From the NCBI GenBank assembly GCA_025201705.1, contig MU617025.1, positions 1 through 26,480 of the forward strand: a DNA stretch of 26,480 nt. The letters are read 5' to 3'. Below the pieces are notes generated by a model. It was given only the letters and a program-made list of their open reading frames with translations. It was not told the origin of the DNA and made no database searches. This DNA comes from Dissophora ornata (lineage: Eukaryota; Mortierellomycota; Mortierellomycetes; Mortierellales; Mortierellaceae). Shown here in pieces: positions 18,560 through 26,480 of the stretch; position 1 is the stretch's first letter, and each line of letters begins with the position of its first letter. Position numbers and translations under genes: made by a program.

Positions 18560-21117
18560 CGAGTACTGTAGCAGTTTGTTGTCCAGGTGCCCAAAGAGGC
18601 AGTGAGGGTCAGGGGGGTGAGGCGAGGAGGTACAGAATCAATCAACGGCAACGATCGAGAACTGAGGAATAGAGCGTCGACGGAAAGGGCTAGGTCGCGC
18701 GACAACTCTCCAAAAAACACACAAACACAACAATGAAGCACATCTATTGCTGCTTAATTCTCTTTTGGTTTACATAAATTAAACACAACAGCAAGAGCAC
18801 ACACAGAGTAAAAGAGATAGAATAAGCAAGTATCTGGAGGCAATAGGAAATGGTGTTGTTGCCTCAAGCACCGCTAGCCAAAGGTACCTTCTCACTCTCT
18901 TTGGAGTCGGCCGCGGTCAAGTGTTCCTTGAACCTATCGGCGAAGACTTACCTACAAAGGCAATCCAACGGTTGTAACAAATTGTTGCCATGTCATGTGG
19001 GTCGTTGTCGACTCGTCCGACGAAGAAAAGTACACAGGTGAAGCGTCGATACTTTTTGCTTCAATTTGCCTGTGCGGCTCTCGAAGATCGAGTTCGCCCT
19101 GGCGCATGCTGTTGGATAACCCATTTCACTTTTCGTGCTCATTAAAGCACAGTGCAATGACGAAGCTCTTTGAGTCTCTTTGATGAAAAGGCCAGTTGTG
19201 TTGCATCCAGGATGGAGCAGAAATGGACCGGGTTGGGACGGAAATATGCGCCTTCTCACCATTTCGCCTTTATGCCTGTTCCATAGACGACGTGCCCACG
19301 AAAAACGAGCACAGGCACTTCACAAACAAACCACCTGCGTTGATTTGTATTTTGTGTCCTTCTTTTTGACCAAAATAAACTATTGGTGTGGGACGGATGG
19401 ACGCATATGTGTCAGTGTATGTGATAAAATAAGCGAGGAATCAATTCACTTTCGGTCCATGCACATGTGGTTGATGAGGCAGACGCACAGTCGAAACCAA
19501 CTTGCCAAGTTTTCTTTTTCCTTGAGAGCGAAACCAGAAATCAAATGAGCGTTTAGGTACAATAGAATGTCTTCCAGCCGAAAGATATGTACACCTCGGA
19601 CACTTTTTTTCCTCCCTCGCTCCACCCGCGAGGTGTTTTTTTAATGTTATCCTGGTGATAGGGAAACGCGACGACCGCTCAAAACTATAATTATCTCGGG
19701 CTGTGGAAAAGAAAAAAAGAAACAGAAAACACCAACCACAACGCTTCAAGATCTGTTCCGAGAGCGAAACGGGGGTGTTCTATACAGTGTATTTATGCAA
19801 GTAAATGGATCATTCTTTCATTCAGCAAATTCCATGCAGCATCAGAGCAGAGGAGCTCCTTCAGCAGACTAAACGAACACTGCAACTTACCTCTCATTCC
19901 AAGGTCGACCAAGCCCCATGGCGGTTGTCTACCCACATGCAGATCAACGTGTCTACTCTCCACGCGACAAAACGGCTTTCACAAAAAGTCGATTGTCAAA
20001 CCTAGATGAGCACTTGTGCATCCATCGTGTTTAGTGATAGGCACCTGGCGCGTACGTCTTTTTCCGGGTCGTTCAGGATGAACCAGCAAAAATAACGCGT
20101 CGAATATTGCATTTCCACATTTTACTGATGGACAATTTTCTTGACACTCACGAAGATCCCTCGCAAGCACATTTTGTTTATGTGCCGAAAGGGCAATCCT
20201 CATCCTCTCGCGATAATGCTATTATTGTTGGCTTTTGTTGTTGTTGTTTTTTAAAATAGCTCAACTGCAACAAATGGTTGTATCGCGTACATGTAAAACT
20301 TCAGGAGAGATGATAATAACGTGCTTCGCCTTCCAGTTGCTCTTCTGTGATCTGTAGAAAAACTCGAGCCAGCTGGCGAGCCCTACAATGTAAGAGTAAT
20401 TTCCCACTCCTTTTTCAGTTCGGTAGTTCTTACCAAAGACATTTTCGACTGCGGTGGTACTCCTTCGGATAACACGTACTTGCTCAATGGAGGATGAAGT
20501 TCAGGATCCGATTCTTCTTTTGATGTCATTTAGTCTTCAAGAAAGCGCCCAACTTGATAAATCATCGAATCGAAGGACTTGAGCCTTTCTGATTCGTTGA
20601 ACGGACTATTGAACAGCCCTTTGGATGTCGATCAGGGCATGTCCTATCTACGGTCCATGAACAAAAGTGGTTAAGCCCTGATGATAGCTCTTTGCTGTAA
20701 GATTATAGTTAGTTTGTTCCGCTCCCAGTGAGGGAAAAGCTCATTCTTGGTGTTGTGACGCGTGACACAGGCACTGGATCTGGCCAATCATCGATGTGCG
20801 TCCTGGTCCTGGCTCTTTTGCCCAGTCGTGCCTTGCACCGCAAGAAAGAGATAAGACCGTGCGGGGGCGAAACGGCCAAATTTAGTGGGAGAGCACAAGA
20901 GTGAACCTTATTTTCCACAAGAAACGTTCATTTGGGAGTCTATTTGTCTGCCGTCAGCTCAAGTTCATGATGCAGTTCATGCAGATTTTTTCCACGATAG
21001 GGATTACAATTAGAGTTTACGTTGTATTGCTTGACCGTACCTTTTGTGATCGTAGCGACCACAAGCAAATGAGCAGATAATCATGAGAGAACGGGATTAT
21101 GAGGGATCAATGGAGAC

Positions 21118-21119
<2 letters not shown>

Positions 21120-21166
<47 letters not shown>

Positions 21167-21173
21167 AAGAGAG
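21120..21173 (+). repeat. (AG)n microsatellite
   Basis: An almost pure AG dinucleotide run (about 18 units) followed by AAAGAGAG interruptions. A second, shorter (GA)n tract lies at about 21542-21558. Confidence 0.9.
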
Positions 21174-22137
21174 GGAAATAGAGGGAGCGCGAGACTTCAG
21201 TGGGGGAGAGACAGAGAGATACATACTGAAAGGAACAGAGGGTGGGCGAGAGTAGGACTGGAGCGGTCTTTCGCGACAGAGAAATCCACTTTCTCATGAG
21301 ATTCCCGACAAATCCAAATTCTTGCCCCGACGGCATGCTGAGAAAATGATCAAATGTGTCGAAGCGAAATCACGCGGGTACTGACCGCTACCGCTATGGC
21401 CTCCCGCCTGGGGCATCATGCATGCCCTGTCGGAATACTTCCTGCGTGCATCAGTTTGTAAAGAGTTCCCGACAGTACTGTACTCAATTCGGAGTCTATC
21501 CAAAATGCCTCCACCGACGTTCTCTGACGCGTCTGGGCCGCAGAGAGAGAGAGAGAGAAATAGACGAAGGTTGGGTGACTAAGCAACGACTGTGTGTTTT
21601 TTTACAAAGTAAATCTTTATGCCCCTAGCCCCTACCCACTCGACTTACTGAGAAAAATCCGTTGCTTTGCTTACTAAAGGCTTGCTAGATGGAGTAAAGG
21701 AATGAGTAAGGTGGCACGAGGCGCTAATGTTTGTTGTCGATAGCTTTCACAAACATGAGAAGCAACTGTGGGAATTAGGCAGAATGGAAGAATAAAAAAA
21801 GGGCCAAAACGTCAATCCTTCACGATTGCGGACCTGCATGTAAACAAGGACAACGGAGAGACGATGGAGATGAAAGGTGAAGCAGAGGAGAACAAAGCGT
21901 GCGAAAGGGCGACACGGACAACACATGCATGTGTTCCGTCGCAAAGCGCGGAAACAAACAATTCTCAATAAATCACATACACTTTGATGGCAAATAAATC
22001 TTCTGATTGAATTCAAATACGTAGTGATGTGTAAAGCTGTCAGTTGTTCGCGATAGGGCACCATTTTGAAGACATGAAGCTATCGGAAAGTTTGCATACT
22101 GCAACTAAGCTACAGTCTGTGGAACATTGTTCAAAAA

Positions 22138-25100
22138 CTAGCCTTCATCACCCCCCTCGCTCACAGTACGATGCCGCTTCACAGCTCTTCCTTGCCCTCC
22201 GTAACCATCGTCTCTGGCTTCCTCGTTGACATCGCCATGCTCGTGATGACGACGCATCTCAACCTCGGTCCATTCCTGCAGCCGGTTGCGCTCCACCGTA
22301 TCAAGACCCCATTCTTCCTCCTCCTCCTCCTCCTCCTCCTCTCCTATGTCGTCAAAAACCAAGTGTCGCGGGTCCTCCTCTAGGTCACTACCACCACCGC
22401 CGCCACCGAAGAATTGAAACCCAAAGCTAGGCCCTTCATCTCCATCGTCCGAACCGTCGTCTTGCAACCGCCGTTTTGCCTCGAGAATCTGACCTTCGTC
22501 TAACATACACTGTTTTTGATACTCTTCCATGCTCTGATTATACTCATGCTCGCCGACTGCGTTGCCAGAGGCGATGCACTTATCCTCTAGCTGCTTTGTT
22601 CTGTCCAAGTAGCGGTCCTTGAACCCGAGAGCTTCTTGGGCTGAAGGTCGTGCCGCCCCAGAGTACATGATCATGCGCTCAATCAACGCGAACGCCTCCG
22701 GAGAAATGGGCGATGCATCGCTATGATTCATAGGATCGCCACTGCTAGTCGTCGCAGTCGATGGCCTTGCCAGAAGAATGTTGGACAAGGGGTTGGTCTC
22801 CAGCGCCTGAAACATGAGCTTTCCATAATCTGGCATTGTTGGATATTCCTACCATACATGTGTTTGGAAAAATCCATGTTAGAGCTCACGTCAGAGGGCG
22901 TATGAAAATGGGACACCTAAATAAAAAGAATAAACAAAACAAAAAAAGACAACGGCTTACCGGCCAGTTTTCCTCCGTGGGTGTGCCGAGCACTTTGACG
23001 ATCGCACACACCTGGCCGATATCAGAGTCTGCCTCAAAGAGCTTTTTCCCTAAATACATCTCTGCAAATAAAACGCCTGCGGACCAAATATCAATTGCAC
23101 TGGTGTACGTCCCAGATGAGAATAGCAGTTCTGGGGCGCGGTATGCTCTATCAAAATATGAATTCTCATTTTAACGAACAAAAATAACATAAAATCACAG
23201 TATTAAGAGACAAAAGATGAATGTCGCATAGCAAGTACCTGGTTCCGACTTCGAATGTCAGTCCTTGCTTGTAAGGTTGACTAGAGTAGTAGTCTGGTTG
23301 CTGATCCGATGCATTGGAACTACCTGCAGTTTCTGGATTGCCTTCCTCTGCTGCTGCTTCGCCTTCTGCTGCCGTAGGTCGATGGAAAGTGGCGCATCCG
23401 AAATCTGATATCAAACAACGGACGAACCCCCTTCCGCTCCCTTCTTCCCCAAATCCTTCTCCAAACTCGCTTCTGCCGACCATCACCATGATGTTGCCGG
23501 AAGATATATCCCTGTGTATTAGTCCTGCCTTGTCATGAATCCATGCTAGCCCCCCAAGAATCTGCCGCATGCATGTTTCTACCAGCAACGGCCGTGTCCT
23601 CGTCCATCCGGTATGGATAAGGTCTGTAAGCGATATTGGTGTGTAGGGCAGTAAAATGCCACCCATTCTTGACTGACGTGCGAAAATCCGATTCCAGTCT
23701 TGAGCTGTCATGGTGGCCGGGTTTTGCTCCGCACCAAAGGTTTCTTCGTCATCATCATCATCATCATCATACAGAGAGCCATCTAGATCAGAATCGTAGT
23801 CGCTGTTGAAGCCTGAGTTGCGCAAGGGTGGGAATAGTTCTCTGGGTACTGCCGAAACAAAGGTTTCCGTGTGTAGTGACGCAGAGAGTTCCTGATTTTG
23901 TGTTTGATCCTCCTGGAACAGACTCCTGCCAAGCACAGGACCTAACAAAGCCCCTCCGAGACTTTCGTATGTAGTGCTTTTGGTCCTGTTCAATTGAACA
24001 ACCTCTTGAAGCAATGGCGCTGGCTCTGCCAATAGGTCGCCACCGTACGAACCAGAACTGTGTGGAACGTCCTTTTGTTTCTGCCGTTCCTTTGACGCTC
24101 TGAAGGGATTGGGTGCAGCTGGTCCTGTGAATCCTAAAAACGGCATCACCTGCACACACACACACACGCAAGATTTTAAGTCGTCAAGAAGCCGCGCATA
24201 TTGGCACTAAAGAACAAAGGAGAAGGACCCTTTTCTTACATTGGGGTGTCCTTGAGCAGCTTTGAGGGTGCGGATTTCTCGTTTGGCCTTGACTCCAAAT
24301 CTGATCCTCTCGGGAACTCTGGCCTGTCCCAAGAATGGACCCTGATGTTTCTCTCCTGAGCCATTCCCCACACCACATTCAGTTTCTTCTTCATGGTCTC
24401 CTTGGTCGATTGAGCTATCAGAATTCTCATCGTCGCTGCTGTCCCCCCATCCAATTGATCCGTTCGGGGATCCGTGAGTTCTACCGCGACCCTCACGGGT
24501 AATCCTGAAGTCACTTAGGTACTTGATAGCGATCAGTCGAGGGAGTAGCTGAGATATCTCTTTCTTCTCCTCATACCCGTTACCGTCGTCGATACGTCGG
24601 ACCTCGGGTTGCGATGTTTTACTGTCTATCGTAGAGGTGGCGGTATTGGTGCTAGTGTGCTGTTCTGGCAGAAGGGTAATGTCCCCCCTCTGTTCTCGAT
24701 TGATTGAAGACGAATTAGATGCCGTGGAGAGAATGGCGGGATCGATGGGGATGACGCGCGCCTTTGAGATCTTGTCGCCCGTATAGGGGTTCTCATGAAG
24801 GATCTCGAGCGTGTTGAGGACATACATGGAGACTGATGAATGCCTGTTTTGTCAAGTGCGCGAAAAGTCGCTGGAAGAAAAGGGCGGTGTTGAACTTTCA
24901 AATCACAACTCGATTGTGTCTAATGATGCGCGCGGGCCAGCCAAAAGAGCACAGTTCATGCACTAGAGCGTTGTAAATCAGACCTTCTCATGAAGGTCCT
25001 TCGCTGGAAAGTAAAAACACTTGAGTTCAAAACCAGGTCCTTCACCATCCCTCGACAATAAGCCTTAAAGATATCCAACGCGTCTCTGCAGTTCTAGGAG

Positions 25101-25178
25101 AACCATCGAACTCGAACTTGGGTACGTACGTGTCCCTGTGGATAACCGTTCTCCTTGCAAGATTTGTATTGCCATCAT
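22138..25178 (-). CDS. CMGC/CDK-like protein kinase (CDK20/Csk1-like) with long acidic inserts
   Basis: Five exons in my model (25178-25126, 24843-24240, 24149-23239, 23147-22961, 22848-22138) with matching phases give 821 residues. Exon 1 is the least certain: it adds LQGERLSTGTRTHSSV, a plausible glycine-rich loop, through a weak donor. Kinase features: LIAIKYLS (K125), KAKREIRTL (E207), HPNVMPFLGF, LIHRDISSGNIM (H431-R-D-I-S-S-G-N), SDFG (D468), VGTRAYRAPELLF, and DIWSAGVLFAEMYLG, then VLGTPTEENWPEYPTMPDYG. The last block is typical of CDK20/CCRK and Csk1-like kinases, which can activate other CDKs; the exact role is unproven. Oddities: large Ser/Asp-rich insertions before and after the alpha-C region (with a run of seven Asp) and in the activation segment; the usual HRDxK lysine is Ser435; and a C-terminal tail with a run of about ten Glu and basic ends. 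Splice sites of exons 2-5 are convincing; intron 24150-24239 contains a TG run next to its acceptor. Confidence 0.85.
22314..22341 (+). repeat. (CTC)n triplet repeat in kinase exon (poly-Glu)
   Basis: A near-perfect CTC repeat on the plus strand encodes a run of about ten glutamates in the kinase tail on the minus strand. It is likely to vary in length between strains. Confidence 0.85.
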
Positions 25179-26480
25179 ATGGCGAGGATCTTGTTACAGC
25201 TGGGTGTTCGTCAGCGGAATGTCAAGCTCCTTTGTGACATGCACACCGACCATTTTCGAGAAAGGGGTGTTTCTTTTGAAAAAGCCTTGACTTGAGGAGT
25301 TCGTGTCGTTGAGTAGATAAATTGCATATTGATGAACTGATGGTGGGTATGTAAAATCCTGACCAAAGTCGTAGTAAAGGAGAAAACAAAGCAAGGTCGC
25401 TTAAGAACAGTATTCGTATAAGACCGGACTAGCCAGCTCATGGCACCTGATTTAGCGTAGACCGCCATTATGATCGAAAACGCATCCCAACGACGCATTG
25501 ATTGGGGATAGTGTGGTGGTTTTCATGGCAGCACGAATAACTTGGAACGCTACCCATGACGCCTTGCCATACACATATTTGAGATCAAAGGTCAATGCAT
25601 GGTGCTTTTGTTGATACAAAAAAGACCCAGTTTCCAAGAGAATTCTATGGCCATTGTTTTCTTCTCAGAAAACGACATGTACATTGTATTGCTGCTAATC
25701 GAAAAGGTCTGGCAACGTTAAACAAAAAGCCAATCGAATGCATGAGACCGGGGCGCGATGGTAGCTTGGGGTCATGTCTGGAGAAAACTTGAATTGGCAC
25801 CTCAAGACTATTTTCACAGTTGGAAGTGTTCGTGAGCGGTATTTTCGGTCCATGGGATACGGGATCTCAATCTGAACATGCTTGCAGGGCGCAGTCGCCA
25901 TCCCTACCGCCAATGGGTTTATTCATTAGGGTCACCAGGTTCAGCCACTGTGGCGTTGTCCTCCCAGAGTTTGATGGTTCGAAGGGCGATTAAAATCCCT
26001 GCAGCCTACTATTGGCAATGATTTTCCACAGACACACAGTGATGGTCAAGACCTTTGATATCAGCTTAAAAAGCCTGAATGTTGTCCTAGGGGTCCAGCC
26101 TTATGCGCTTATTTCCACACGCAAATCATCGAGTACTGTACGCAAGTAAAACGACGGCGTACCTGCTGTATCATCAAAGTCTGAGCTACACTCCACTGCG
26201 ATTAAAAAAAAATGCGTTCAAAGTTGAAACCGGGCTATTAGAAAAACATACGGATCCCGCGTCCTGGCGGGTAAAAGCGGGTTCAACTTTGAATGTATTT
26301 TGCGGTTTTTCGTTGGTTCCTCCCTCTGTCCCTCTCCCTGCTCTCTCTTTGCCTTCTTGCTCTCATTGCAGGTTGCTCTTCATTTATTAGTATTACCATT
26401 ATTATTTGCTCACCGCAGTACAGTTCTACCAGCAGATGGGCGAATATGCTGCGGGGAAGGCGGCTTCCACTTTTTTTTTT
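25179..26480. other. Upstream region of the kinase gene to the window edge
   Basis: No supported gene. Short open frames (up to 95 codons) on both strands lack motifs. It contains a 12-base inverted repeat near 26.2 kb and ends in a T(10) run at the window edge. Confidence 0.35.
26217..26293. repeat. Perfect 12-base inverted repeat with 53-base spacer
   Basis: TTCAAAGTTGAA at 26217-26228 and its reverse complement TTCAACTTTGAA at 26282-26293. Each arm is followed inward by a CCGGG/CCCGC-like GC block. It could form a hairpin or mark a small element; no larger element boundaries were found. Confidence 0.65.

Larger units (their letters stand above)
18330..22137. other. 3.8 kb gene-poor region
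   Basis: This is the largest stretch without a supported gene. Beside the permease it carries promoter-like sequence. Open frames of 60-122 codons occur on both strands (for example 19180-19548 and 19805-20005) but have no recognisable motifs. A weakly coding-looking patch lies at 20419-20684 (see findings). Two GA-rich microsatellites lie near 21.1 and 21.5 kb. No tRNA, snRNA or 5S rRNA was recognised by eye; small RNAs cannot be ruled out. Confidence 0.4.

Noticed and set aside
18286..18741. 151-codon minus-strand open frame over the permease start
   Set aside because: It is Ser/Pro/Leu-rich and arises from the CT-rich permease leader and the octamer repeat.

Overview
The window looks like nuclear DNA of a filamentous fungus. 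Protein genes are spaced 0.5-4 kb apart and interrupted by GT-AG introns, mostly 86-171 nt, with two outliers of 282 and 419 nt. Leaders are pyrimidine-rich and there are no operons. A Mucoromycota relative, perhaps Mortierellaceae, is my best guess. It rests on the style of the chitin-binding-type-4/LPMO-like protein and on a decayed Ndc10-domain (Crypton-type) gene. This is inference, not a database result.

Layout, left to right: the 3' part of a chitin-binding type-4/LPMO-like gene (+, cut by the window edge); a decayed Ndc10_II/Crypton-like recombinase gene (-, about 1.15-2.96 kb); a secreted pepsin-like aspartic protease (+, 2 exons); an acyl-CoA carboxylase carboxyltransferase (beta) subunit (-, 6 exons); a tRNA-Thr(AGU); an unrecognised protein with a coiled-coil-like stretch and two C-terminal membrane segments (-, 1 exon); an FCP1-homology HAD phosphatase-like protein (+, 1 exon); a vacuolar proteinase A (PEP4-type) gene (+, 3 exons); a YAT-type amino acid permease (-, 2 exons, convergent with PEP4); a 3.8 kb gene-poor stretch with (GA)n microsatellites; and a large CMGC/CDK-like kinase with long acidic inserts (-, 5 exons in my model). 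The last 1.3 kb holds no gene I can support.

The genes do not form an obvious pathway. Loose themes are proteolysis and nitrogen acquisition (secreted pepsin, vacuolar pepsin, amino acid permease) and branched-chain or isoprenoid acyl-CoA catabolism (the carboxylase beta subunit, whose biotin-carrying alpha partner is not in the window). I see no CRISPR, defence island or biosynthetic cluster, and nothing that amounts to a new multi-gene system. The most interesting points are the Ndc10/Crypton fossil with its HxxR box kept in a shifted frame, the carboxylase ending in a possible peroxisomal SRM signal, and the kinase whose HRDxK lysine is replaced by serine.
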